The notes under the pieces are model-generated. The model searched no databases. It saw only the letters and a program-made list of their open reading frames with translations, and was not told the DNA's origin. A stretch of 33,031 nt of DNA from Deltaproteobacteria bacterium (GTDB lineage: Bacteria; Desulfobacterota; Desulfomonilia; Desulfomonilales; Desulfomonilaceae), in assembly GCA_016875095.1 (NCBI GenBank), contig VGSG01000047.1, positions 1-33,031 of the forward strand, written 5' to 3'. How positions within the stretch are numbered: position 1 is the first letter of the stretch; each line of letters begins with the position of its first letter. The position numbers and the translations under genes are program-made. Below, piece by piece: positions 8,308 to 16,013 of this stretch.

Positions 8308-10125
8308 ATGGCCGAATCGAAGCAATCCCCTGCATCGATCGGTTCTACGCCGACCGACAACGCGACCTCAACGGCCAACGCAGGCCAAGCGGTTCGAGCG
8401 CGCGCGCTGCCCCGCAAAAAGAGCGCGTTGGTTCGGGCCATTTTGGCCGTAGTCTATGTGCTTTTTCTTTTTGGGATCGTGATCGCGCTCTTGGCCGGGG
8501 TGGAGTATTGGGCCTATCGGCAGATAAAGGCATCGCCGGTGGGCAGGGCGTATGAAGGACGCGACCTGGACATGGCGCGGCACAGTTCTCAGAAGGTTTC
8601 CCCGCTCTTCGGATACGAGCCGACGCCGGGCTTCGCCTCAATTCGCAACACTCGCCTGGGCAACGCATACGAATATATCAACGAACAGAGCTTCAAGGAC
8701 TTTGACGACGCGCCCCTTGAAAAACCCGAGGACGAATACCGCGTGTTCGTGACAGGCGGATCTGTGGTCTTCGGTCGAGGGCCGGTTCCTCCCACCGACG
8801 CGGTTGCGGATTTCTACGAGGTCACGTACCGCTGGACCATACCGCACATCATCGAGCAATTACTCAACGCCGATCCCAGGATCCGAGAAAAGATCGGCGG
8901 AAAGCGTGTTCGCGTGATAAACGCGGGGATCGCGGGTCACGTAATCCATCATAACCTGCTGCGGTACCTGGCCAAGATCCGCCTATACAAGCCCGATCTG
9001 GTGATTTCATTGGACGGCGCCAACGAGGCGCACACGGTCGCTCGACCGTTAAAGGACTGGAACTATTTCACTGAAGGGCCCTACTACGAAGTGATATCGG
9101 ACGTGCTGGATCTTAGCGCCGCGGGGCTGAGGAGCTATCTCGCCCTGTGGCTGAAGAAGAACACGTACTTCTTCGCGTGGCTCGCGCTTCGAAAGGGGGA
9201 AGCGCCGGGATTACTTATGGAAAACAGAGGCTTTGCCGCGCATCCGCAGGAACCGACTCCGGAAATGATGACTTATCTGGACCGGAACGTGGATCAGGTC
9301 GCGGATATTTTGGCCATTTATCATCGGGTTCTGGACACGGATCGCGTGCCTCATATCTTCGCGCTCCAACCAATGTTCAGAAACAGCAAGAAGAAGCGAA
9401 ATCCCATAGAGATGGAGATCGAGCGGGTCACCGGCATGGACAAGATCGGCTTCTATGACGCGGTGGATACTTACAACCGCCTGGTAAAGCGAGCGAAAGA
9501 GCGAGGCCGGGAAGCGGGCCTGGATGTGGTGGACCTGACCACGATCTTCGACTCTGTGAACGAGTGGGTCTTCACGGACTGGTGTCACTTGACCAATGGC
9601 GCAAATTACATCCTGGCGAAAGAGCTGGCCAATCAGGTCAAGATTCGAGTGTTGGGGCTTCCCCTCCTGCCGGACGATCCGCTCAGGGAACCCCTGGATT
9701 CGTATTTCCGGGACTACGCGAAAACGGCTAAGGTGCTTTTGGATGGGAAGATCGCGGACCGCGGCGTCCATATACTCAAGGGCTATCCAGGGCCGGAAAC
9801 GCTCCAGGTCCGACCGGGAACCGTGGAAAAGCCCGCGCGCGTCATTCTGGATCTGGGCGAAACGTTACCGATCTCGCGGCTCAGGATAGTTTGGGGCGGT
9901 CCGAGTTCCACGCCTCAGTCTTGGAGCATGGAGCTCTCAACGGACGGCGACCGCTGGACCGACTGGCTGCGGGTGGACGAAACGCGGCCGGACCCCTTCG
10001 ATCAATGGCCGGGATTTGAATATTACGCGCCAAAGGAAACCCAGGCCCGATACGTGCGGTACACGCCCTTGGGTGAATCGGGCGCCAAGCCAATTGAGCT
10101 TCGTCAGATCAGCCTTTTCCGGTGA
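8308..10125 (+). CDS. Membrane-anchored SGNH/GDSL hydrolase with C-terminal discoidin-like domain
   Basis: A 605-residue protein with a ~38-residue polar, basic N-terminus, one transmembrane anchor (about 40-62), a large extracytoplasmic SGNH hydrolase domain, and a final ~110-residue beta domain resembling F5/8 type C (discoidin) carbohydrate-binding modules. Catalytic candidates are S152 in FVTGGS, the Gly/Asn blocks INAGIAGH and SLDGANE, and D424-H427 in DWCHLTNGANY, the classic DxxH. The enzyme probably removes or transfers an ester (for example acetyl) group on an envelope glycan. ATG at 8308 follows AGGAGG (8297-8302); an in-frame TTG lies one codon upstream. It closes the carbamoyltransferase-SxtJ-DUF5989 cassette. 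The fold call is strong; substrate is unknown. Confidence 0.82.
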   Translation: MAESKQSPASIGSTPTDNATSTANAGQAVRARALPRKKSALVRAILAVVYVLFLFGIVIALLAGVEYWAYRQIKASPVGRAYEGRDLDMARHSSQKVSPLFGYEPTPGFASIRNTRLGNAYEYINEQSFKDFDDAPLEKPEDEYRVFVTGGSVVFGRGPVPPTDAVADFYEVTYRWTIPHIIEQLLNADPRIREKIGGKRVRVINAGIAGHVIHHNLLRYLAKIRLYKPDLVISLDGANEAHTVARPLKDWNYFTEGPYYEVISDVLDLSAAGLRSYLALWLKKNTYFFAWLALRKGEAPGLLMENRGFAAHPQEPTPEMMTYLDRNVDQVADILAIYHRVLDTDRVPHIFALQPMFRNSKKKRNPIEMEIERVTGMDKIGFYDAVDTYNRLVKRAKERGREAGLDVVDLTTIFDSVNEWVFTDWCHLTNGANYILAKELANQVKIRVLGLPLLPDDPLREPLDSYFRDYAKTAKVLLDGKIADRGVHILKGYPGPETLQVRPGTVEKPARVILDLGETLPISRLRIVWGGPSSTPQSWSMELSTDGDRWTDWLRVDETRPDPFDQWPGFEYYAPKETQARYVRYTPLGESGAKPIELRQISLFR

Positions 10126-10150
10126 GGCGTGGCACAATGGGACGGGCTTC

Positions 10151-10234
10151 GGTGGGACAGGCGTCCCGCCTGTTAATTCGGGACTCGGTCATTCTCCTGA
10201 AGAAAGAAATGACAGGCAGGACGCCTGTCCCACC
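10151..10234 (+). repeat. Long inverted repeat (GGTGGGACAGGCGTC...) after the hydrolase gene
   Basis: The 23-base arm at 10151-10173 and its partner at 10212-10234 are inverted copies with one transition, leaving a G-T pair. The 38-base centre is unrelated. It starts 26 bases after the hydrolase stop. There is no T-run, so it looks like a dispersed REP-type palindrome which could still act as a 3' barrier for the cassette transcript. Confidence 0.8.
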
Positions 10235-10421
10235 GGGGGTGTCGGAGCGGCTTGCAGATCCAGGGGAAATGAGTATTTAGAGGCCGCTCGCGGCACTGGC
10301 AATGACATATCCGGAAAGAGGTTTGCTGCGCCGAGTCGACGAGCGATTCCTTTCCGGCGCCGAAAAGATTTGTTTCGGGAAAAGAAATAGGTTATAAAAA
10401 AAAATTCAGTTTCGTTTTACC

Positions 10422-10449
10422 CCAACCGGCGCCCTTCGGGACGGGTTGG
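10422..10449 (+). promoter_or_regulatory. UUCG-capped leader hairpin upstream of rpmI
   Basis: CCAACC (10422-10427) pairs with GGTTGG (10444-10449); an inner stem is capped by a C(TTCG)G tetraloop at 10434-10439. It is preceded by an A-rich run (about 10392-10405) and ends 15 bases before the rpmI start. Ribosomal protein genes of this set are often controlled by L20 binding to a leader structure; this hairpin is a candidate, but it does not need to be more than a structured 5' leader. Confidence 0.5.
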
Positions 10450-10464
10450 AGTGGAGAGATTCAC

Positions 10465-10668
10465 ATGGCGAACCAGAAGTTGAAAACGTGCAGAGGAGCC
10501 GCCAAGAGATTCACCGTGCTCAAGAGCGGCAGAATCAAGAGGAAAAAGGCTTACCACAGCCACATCCTGACCAGCAAGAGCGCCAAGCGGAAGCGGGGCT
10601 TGAGGAAAGGCACGTTTATCGACGCCAGGGACACAGCGCAAATTCGTCGCCTCCTCCCATACGGTTAG
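10465..10668 (+). CDS. rpmI: 50S ribosomal protein L35
   Basis: A 67-residue, very basic protein starting [16 protein letters not shown], with the conserved [20 protein letters not shown] block of bacterial L35 and normal length. It binds 23S rRNA in the large subunit. The conserved order rpmI-rplT-pheS-pheT follows. In most bacteria infC, encoding IF-3, precedes rpmI; here the preceding gene is an SGNH hydrolase, so infC must be elsewhere. The ribosome site is GGAG at 10453-10456. Confidence 0.97.
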   Translation: MANQKLKTCRGAAKRFTVLKSGRIKRKKAYHSHILTSKSAKRKRGLRKGTFIDARDTAQIRRLLPYG

Positions 10669-10762
10669 ATGTCTTGGAGGTCTCCGGAGAGGCGCTATCC
10701 CCATGGCATCGCGCCGAGCCTGAAGGCCGCCGTGTTCCATGAGCTGATCGAAGGAGAGCGTT

Positions 10763-11122
10763 ATGCCGAGAGCGAGATCATCGCCCGCCAGTCGGGCCAG
10801 ACGAAACAAAATCCTTACAATGGCCAAGGGTTACGTGGGCGGCCGAAGCAGGACCCTGAAGCAGGCGAAGGAGACCGTGGAAAAAGGGCTCTGTTACGCC
10901 TACCGCGACCGACGTGCGCGCAAACGAGATTTCCGACGCCTGTGGATAACCAGAATCAATGCGGCGTGCCGATCGAACGGGCTCCCCTATAATCGCTTCA
11001 TCGAGGGTCTCAAACGCGCACACGTCGAGTTGGATCGAAAGGTGCTCGCGGACATCTCCGTGGCCGATCCCGGCGCATTCAGCCAGATCGTTCAACAGGC
11101 GAAAACGGCATTGCAGAGCTGA
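10763..11122 (+). CDS. rplT: 50S ribosomal protein L20
   Basis: A 119-residue basic protein with the hallmark [19 protein letters not shown] and [20 protein letters not shown] segments of L20 and the usual long N-terminal extension that threads into 23S rRNA. It is needed for early large-subunit assembly, and in several bacteria also represses its own operon. The ATG at 10763 follows GAAGGAGAG. It lies 94 bases after rpmI, a slightly long gap for this pair. The next gene is pheS, after a hairpin with a T-run. Confidence 0.97.
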   Translation: MPRARSSPASRARRNKILTMAKGYVGGRSRTLKQAKETVEKGLCYAYRDRRARKRDFRRLWITRINAACRSNGLPYNRFIEGLKRAHVELDRKVLADISVADPGAFSQIVQQAKTALQS

Positions 11123-11207
11123 CAAACGACGGCAGGGAGGCGGTAAAGGGTTTCGGCGCCCGGTTGGGCCCGATCAACCCGCCGCCCGATTCCACGGCGC
11201 GCAGGAG

Positions 11208-11231
11208 AGCGGTCACATACGACCGCTTTTT
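11208..11231 (+). terminator. Intrinsic terminator or attenuator in front of pheS
   Basis: AGCGGTC (11208-11214) and GACCGCT (11221-11227) form a perfect 7-bp stem with a 6-base loop, followed by five T residues (11227-11231). It ends 17 bases before the pheS start codon and thus within its leader. A second potential pairing, GGTTG (11162-11166) with CAACC (11174-11178), lies upstream. It may terminate rpmI-rplT transcripts partially or serve as a pheST attenuator. No Phe-rich leader peptide was recognised. Confidence 0.7.
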
Positions 11232-11248
11232 CAGTTCGTGAGGATACG

Positions 11249-12265
11249 ATGATAGAGCGACTGGAAAAGCTGAGATCCGACACCCTTGAGCTTTTATCGC
11301 AACTCCGTGACGCGCGTGCCCTGGCAGACGCCAGAACAAGGGTTCTGGGACGCAAGGGCGAGCTGACCGCTATTCTGAGGGGCCTCAAAGACCTCTCGCC
11401 GGAAGACCGCGCCGACGTGGGACGCGTGGCTAACCTGGTGAAGGCGGAGCTGGAAAAGAAATTCGACCAGGCCGAACAGGCCCTGCGAGACGCTCAAGAG
11501 CAGAAAAGGCTCTCAGTCGAGTTTGTCGATGTCACCCTGCCCGGCAGAAGGTTCATTCCGGGCCGCTCACATATTTTACGCCGGGTCACGGATGAAATCA
11601 TAAACATATTCGCGGGATTGGGCTTTCAGCTTGCGGAAGGCCCCGAAGTGGAACTGGACTACTACAACTTTGAGGCCCTGAACATCCCCCGAGATCATCC
11701 TGCGCGGGACATGCAGGACACGTTCTACTTCTCCGAAAACGTAGTCCTGCGGACACATACCTCACCGGTCCAGATTCGCACCATGGAGAAGCAGCAACCG
11801 CCGGTGCGCGTCATCTGCCCCGGCAAAGTGTACCGTCGCGACGCGGATATGACCCACTCTCCCATGTTCATGCAGGTGGAGGGTCTGTGGGTGGATGAGG
11901 GCATCGCCTTCTCCGACCTCAAGGGCATACTCGTGGCGTTCGTCCACGAGTATTTTGGGCAAGGTGTGGAGTTGCGGTTCCGACCGAGCTTTTTCCCCTT
12001 CACCGAGCCGTCCGCGGAAGTGGACATTCAGTGCGTGATCTGTGGAGGGAAGGGCTGTCGAACCTGCTCGTTCTCCGGTTGGCTCGAGATTCTCGGTTCG
12101 GGAATGGTAGACCCCGAACTCTACCGGTTCGTGAACTACGACCCCGAGAAGTACTCAGGCTTCGCCTTTGGGCTGGGGATCGAACGGGTCGCGATGCTCA
12201 AGTGCGGGGTGCCGGACATCCGCACCTTTTATGAAAACGATTTGCGCTTCCTCAACCAGTTCTGA
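11249..12265 (+). CDS. pheS: Phenylalanyl-tRNA synthetase alpha subunit
   Basis: The 338-residue catalytic subunit of the heterotetrameric class II synthetase that charges tRNA-Phe. An N-terminal coiled-coil tRNA-binding arm (residues ~1-85) precedes the catalytic core. Class II landmarks include EVELDYYNFEALNIPRDHPA, RTHTSPVQIR, and motif 3 GLGIERVAMLKCGVPDIR near the C-terminus. The loop with four Cys (CVICGGKGCRTC) before the C-terminal motif is common in the family. ATG at 11249 follows GTGAGGA. It lies 24 bases upstream of pheT and is surely cotranscribed. Length is normal and I see no damage. Confidence 0.98.
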   Translation: MIERLEKLRSDTLELLSQLRDARALADARTRVLGRKGELTAILRGLKDLSPEDRADVGRVANLVKAELEKKFDQAEQALRDAQEQKRLSVEFVDVTLPGRRFIPGRSHILRRVTDEIINIFAGLGFQLAEGPEVELDYYNFEALNIPRDHPARDMQDTFYFSENVVLRTHTSPVQIRTMEKQQPPVRVICPGKVYRRDADMTHSPMFMQVEGLWVDEGIAFSDLKGILVAFVHEYFGQGVELRFRPSFFPFTEPSAEVDIQCVICGGKGCRTCSFSGWLEILGSGMVDPELYRFVNYDPEKYSGFAFGLGIERVAMLKCGVPDIRTFYENDLRFLNQF

Positions 12266-12289
12266 TCTCCGGGAAAGGGTGACACAGGC

Positions 12290-14731
12290 ATGCTCGTCAG
12301 CTTCAACTGGCTGAGAGAGTTCGTTGAGATAGATAGGTCCGTGCATGAGATCGCGGACCTGCTCACCATGGGCGGGATTGAGGTAGAGAACGTGACTCAT
12401 GTGGGCGAGGGTCTGGAAAAGGTCCTCACCGCGCGGGTGGATGAGATATCTCTCCATCCGTCAACGGGTTCGCTCCACCTCGCGGGTATCAACCTGGGCG
12501 GCCGTTCGGAAAAGGTTGTCTGCGGCGCGCCCAATCTTAAGGTCGGCCAGATTGTGCCATACGCGCCTCCAGGCGCGTCGTTGCCGTCAGGGCTGGAAAT
12601 CGCCGCGAGGGAGATCCGAGGTGTTCTCTCTCCAGGCATGATTTGCTCCGAACGCGAACTCGGGCTGGGAGACGATCAATCCGGAATACTGGAGCTGGAT
12701 TCTGCTACGGTTCCCGGTCTTCCCCTGACCAGTGCGTTTCCGTTCATCGATGATTACATTTTGGAAACCGGGGTGACGCCCAACCGAGGCGACTGCCTCT
12801 CCATCCTGGGGACCGCTCGAGAAGTCGCCGCGCTTACCGGCAAGGAGTGGCGATTGCCCGAAATGGATATCCGGGAAGCGTATGGTTCCATCCATGACCG
12901 TATGACCATTGAAGTCCCCGACGTAGAGCTTTGCCTCCGATACGTGGCCCGCAAGGTGGATGGAGTGAAGATCGGGCCGTCTCCCTTGGATGTGCGCCTG
13001 AAGCTCATTCGATCCGGCCTGAGGCCCATCTCCAACGTGGTGGACGCTACGAACCTCATCTTGCTGGAGTGCGGTCAGCCGTTGCACGCGTTCGATCACG
13101 GGTTTCTGGAAGATCACAAGATCGTGGTGCGGCGCTCCGACCCCGGAGAGACCTTTGTCACCCTTGACGGCGCGGAGCGGAAGCTTCCTCCGGACGCGCT
13201 CATGATCAGAGACGGCAAGAGGGCCGTGGCCCTGGCCGGCATCATGGGAGGGCTCAATTCCGAGATAAGCGCGGACACCACCGCGGTGCTCATTGAGAGC
13301 GCGTGCTTTGAGCGATTCGGCATCCGTCGCACCGCTAAAGCTTTGGGCATGTCAACCGAGGCTTCTTTCCGCTTCGAGCGTGGAGTAGACCCGGAAGGGA
13401 CCCTCTGGGCCGCGCACAGGTCTGCGTATCTCATTTGGAAGCTGGCGGGAGGCGACATCCTCTCCGGAATCATCGACGTGTATCCTCGGCGGATCACCAG
13501 ACCTTCGGTTCGGGTGCGCGCCAAGAAGGTCAACCGATTCCTCGGCACGAACTTGACGAAGAAGGAGATGATGACCTGCCTGAATCGGCTGAAAATAGAT
13601 GCGAAAGGCATGGACAGGGAAACTTTCGAGGCCACGCCGCCCTCCTGGCGCTGGGACCTGGATCGAGAAGAGGACATGATCGAGGAAGTGGCCAGGATTC
13701 ATGGGTTCCAAAGGATTCCCATATCCATGCCGTCATACAGGTCCGCGCCCGACAGGACCAGAGAGCGCCACATTGCCGTGCGCGGAATCGCAGGGTTGAT
13801 GAATGCCTCGGGCTTTACCGAAGTAATCACCATGTCTTTCGTCTCCAGGCGCGAGGCGGAGGAGTTCCAAACCGCGGGAGACGCCGCTCCTTCGCCGCTG
13901 TCACTCATTAATCCGTTGACGGAAGATCAGACGGTCATGCGCACATCCCTCATACCGGGCCTTCTGTCTGCGATGAAGCGAAACGTGAGCTTTAGGCTGG
14001 AGGATCTCAAGCTGTACGAGATAGGGATGGCCTTCCTGACGCAGTCGGGAGAGGAGCTGCCTCGAGAAGAGCTGCGTCTGGCCGGACTGGCCACAGGCGC
14101 GCGATACCCCGGGTTATGGCACTTCCACCGTGGCGAAATCGACGCCCGGGGCAAACTCGACGCGGCGATGCTCGTGGATTTCTACGACGTAAAGGGCGCA
14201 CTGGAGAATGTCCTTGAAGGGCTGGGGATCGGCGAGGCTCGGTATGCGCCGTCGAATCTTCCCTTCCTGCATCCGGGCGCGTCCGCGGATCTGCTGCTGG
14301 GAAATGAGACAATAGGCTTCGCAGGAGAGCTTGCCCCCGCGAAAGCGAGAGAACATGACCTCAATGCGCGGGTGTATATTTTCGAGATTCTGCTGGAGCC
14401 TCTGTTGATTCGGTCGCGCAAGGAGAGAGTTTTCAAGCCTCTCCCGCGCTACCCTTATATAGAGAGGGATTTATCATTCATCGTTGAAGAGAAAGTTTCA
14501 GGTGATGTGATTAAACACTTGATTTCACGTTTGGGCCATGATATTATTGCCTCCGTAGTCCTATTCGATTTGTATAGAGGAGAATCGATTCCGCCGGGCC
14601 ATCAGAGTGTGGCCTATAGGATTCGATACCAGTCCGAGGATCGGACCCTTACCGACGAGGAGGCGCAGGAAGTCCATTCTCGCATTGTGGATGCGCTCGA
14701 AAAGGAAGTGGGCGCGCGCATGAGAGAGTGA
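12290..14731 (+). CDS. pheT: Phenylalanyl-tRNA synthetase beta subunit
   Basis: The 813-residue beta subunit. In order it shows an N-terminal part starting MLVSFNWLREFVEIDRS, an EMAP-II-like tRNA-binding domain (~40-150), the B3/B4 editing domain with TPNRGDCLSILGTAREVAALTG and DATNLILLECGQPLHAFD, the B5 domain, a catalytic-like core with SFRFERGVDPEG upstream, and a C-terminal ferredoxin-fold anticodon-binding domain (~720-813, containing PRYPYIERDLSFIV). Together with PheS it aminoacylates tRNA-Phe and edits mischarged Tyr. Length is normal. Its stop overlaps a GTG (GTGA at 14728-14731) that opens the frame of the next gene, though that gene probably starts later. Confidence 0.98.
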   Translation: MLVSFNWLREFVEIDRSVHEIADLLTMGGIEVENVTHVGEGLEKVLTARVDEISLHPSTGSLHLAGINLGGRSEKVVCGAPNLKVGQIVPYAPPGASLPSGLEIAAREIRGVLSPGMICSERELGLGDDQSGILELDSATVPGLPLTSAFPFIDDYILETGVTPNRGDCLSILGTAREVAALTGKEWRLPEMDIREAYGSIHDRMTIEVPDVELCLRYVARKVDGVKIGPSPLDVRLKLIRSGLRPISNVVDATNLILLECGQPLHAFDHGFLEDHKIVVRRSDPGETFVTLDGAERKLPPDALMIRDGKRAVALAGIMGGLNSEISADTTAVLIESACFERFGIRRTAKALGMSTEASFRFERGVDPEGTLWAAHRSAYLIWKLAGGDILSGIIDVYPRRITRPSVRVRAKKVNRFLGTNLTKKEMMTCLNRLKIDAKGMDRETFEATPPSWRWDLDREEDMIEEVARIHGFQRIPISMPSYRSAPDRTRERHIAVRGIAGLMNASGFTEVITMSFVSRREAEEFQTAGDAAPSPLSLINPLTEDQTVMRTSLIPGLLSAMKRNVSFRLEDLKLYEIGMAFLTQSGEELPREELRLAGLATGARYPGLWHFHRGEIDARGKLDAAMLVDFYDVKGALENVLEGLGIGEARYAPSNLPFLHPGASADLLLGNETIGFAGELAPAKAREHDLNARVYIFEILLEPLLIRSRKERVFKPLPRYPYIERDLSFIVEEKVSGDVIKHLISRLGHDIIASVVLFDLYRGESIPPGHQSVAYRIRYQSEDRTLTDEEAQEVHSRIVDALEKEVGARMRE

Positions 14732-14841
14732 GCATCCTGAAACCATCGGGGGAAGGCCGCGGGGGATCGGAGAAGGGCCTTGCCCTCCGTCAGGCACGGG
14801 CTCAAGGTCGGACGGATCCTCATAGCAGGGGTGGTCGAGTC

Positions 14842-15264
14842 ATGGATGTGGCAATACCCGAAAAGCAGTATTTCAAGATCGGCGAAGTCAGCGAAATCCT
14901 GGATGTGGAACCCTATGTGCTGAGATACTGGGAGTCGGAATTCAAGATCCTCAAACCCACCCGGACGAGAGCTCGTCAGAGGCTGTACCACAAGAGGGAT
15001 CTTGAACTTCTGATGGAGATCAAGCACCTCCTGTACGACGAGAAGTTCACCATTGCCGGGGCCAAGAAACGCCTCCAGGAAATGCGTAAGCAAATCTCCG
15101 CCGAGAAAAAAGCTCGGAAAGTAAACAAACCCAGGCCGCAGGCCGCGCCGGAAATAAACCTGACGAGGCTTAACGAAGACGCAGGCGGCGATCAAGATTA
15201 CAAAGAGATTCTGCTGGAGATAAAGAAAGAGCTCAGAGAGCTGAGGTCGATTCTCGAAGGCTAG
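14842..15264 (+). CDS. MerR-family transcriptional regulator downstream of pheT
   Basis: A 140-residue protein with an N-terminal MerR winged helix-turn-helix: YFKIGEVSEILDVEPYVLRYWESEF at residues 10-34, then the RQRLYHKRDLELLMEIKHLL wing/helix, and a C-terminal charged coiled coil ending in EILLEIKKELRELRSILEG. No cysteines for metal sensing are present. MerR-like genes after pheST are common in Desulfobacterota; the regulatory target is unknown. The ATG at 14842 is preferred over the GTG at 14728, which overlaps the pheT stop, because the intervening 38 codons look like non-coding and the family begins near here. A strong terminator follows at 15381-15412. Confidence 0.88.
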   Translation: MDVAIPEKQYFKIGEVSEILDVEPYVLRYWESEFKILKPTRTRARQRLYHKRDLELLMEIKHLLYDEKFTIAGAKKRLQEMRKQISAEKKARKVNKPRPQAAPEINLTRLNEDAGGDQDYKEILLEIKKELRELRSILEG

Positions 15265-15272
15265 TCCTTCAT

Positions 15273-15291
15273 GGGGCGGCGCGTGCGCCCC
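15273..15291 (+). other. GC-rich hairpin just after the merR gene
   Basis: GGGGCG (15273-15278) pairs with CGCCCC (15286-15291) around a 7-base loop, eight bases after the stop codon. No T-run follows. It probably protects the 3' end of the operon mRNA after termination at the next hairpin. Confidence 0.45.
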
Positions 15292-15380
15292 TGTGAGACC
15301 AAGCCGGCAGTCTTTCCGGTATCCGCCTCCGATTGCAGTGCGATTTCGCCATCACCCATCGCTGGAGAGGGGGCAATAGA

Positions 15381-15412
15381 GGTTGTGCGCCGCACAGCCT
15401 TTTTCTTTTTTT
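15381..15412 (+). terminator. Rho-independent terminator of the pheST-merR operon
   Basis: GGTTGTGC (15381-15388) pairs with GCACAGCC (15392-15399; one G-T pair) around GCC, followed directly by TTTTTCTTTTTTT (15400-15412). This is a textbook terminator about 115 bases after the merR stop. Confidence 0.9.
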
Positions 15413-15513
15413 AGCCGGGCCGTTTCGCGTTGCTGCGGGCGCCTCCGTGCCCTATAGTAAAAGAAGATTGATAATGGCCTCCCGGTTTGAACCAGGATCG
15501 AAGGAGAGAGCCC

Positions 15514-15705
15514 ATGAACAACACACCCATGCATTGTCCCGGCTTTGAGGCCAACAAGAGCCTCACCTCGGTCACATTCAAGTGCCCTTCATGCAGCAAG
15601 ACGGTTGAGGTCTTTTCGGATGAGTTCGACCGGCCGCACAAGTGCCCGGGGTGCAAGCAGCAGATCGACTTCACCAAGGTCACCTTCGAGGGGAGCTCCG
15701 CGTAG
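15514..15705 (+). CDS. Small zinc-ribbon protein, function unknown
   Basis: A 63-residue protein with two CxxC knuckles, CPSC (C24, C27) and CPGC (C44, C47), separated by 16 residues, as in a rubredoxin-like or zinc-ribbon fold; an extra C8 and H7 precede it. The fold should bind one zinc ion. No enzymatic domain is attached, so it may be a nucleic-acid or protein-binding adaptor. ATG at 15514 is chosen for the AAGGAGAG at 15501-15508; an upstream in-frame TTG at 15487 has no such site. It stands alone between a terminator and a repeat region. Confidence 0.7.
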   Translation: MNNTPMHCPGFEANKSLTSVTFKCPSCSKTVEVFSDEFDRPHKCPGCKQQIDFTKVTFEGSSA

Positions 15706-15742
15706 ATCGGGAGTCAACCTCGATCGATGCGGTTCATTTCAC

Positions 15743-15928
15743 TCACCGCATCCTACCCTGCGGGGCCACCGCTCCTAAGAGAGCCGGTAGGATGTGGTGA
15801 GCGCCGCGTCCTGTGCCGGACGAACCGCATATTTCGAGGCTTTGCATGTTTCTGTTCCTGGTCATGGTCATGGTTCAAAAGCAAGACCGCGACCGATGCA
15901 GATCGTTTCATTCACCGCATCCTACCCT
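15743..15928 (+). repeat. Palindrome plus third direct copy of TCACCGCATCCTACC
   Basis: TCACCGCATCCTACC occurs at 15743-15757 and, with two more matching bases, again at 15912-15928. Between them, GGTAGGATGTGGTGA at 15786-15800 is the inverted copy, with one G-T pair. The surrounding 308 bases between the zinc-ribbon gene and the minus-strand acidic gene hold no gene I can support. The arrangement fits a dispersed intergenic repeat with one intact palindrome and a solitary arm. Confidence 0.7.
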
Positions 15929-16013
15929 CTCTATGATCGCAAAAAAAGATAAGTTTACATGAGTCAATGTTCAGGCCGCGATTCGATAAGCAACCGGGTC
16001 GATGGGCGGGACA

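Noticed and set aside
12587-13117. Several long minus-strand frames within pheS and pheT
   Set aside because: Shadows of a strongly conserved essential operon.
14728-14841. N-terminal extension of the MerR protein starting at GTG overlapping the pheT stop
   Set aside because: The 38 added residues are low-complexity Gly/Arg/Ser and lie outside the MerR domain; ATG 14842 fits the family start. Translational coupling via GTGA remains formally possible.
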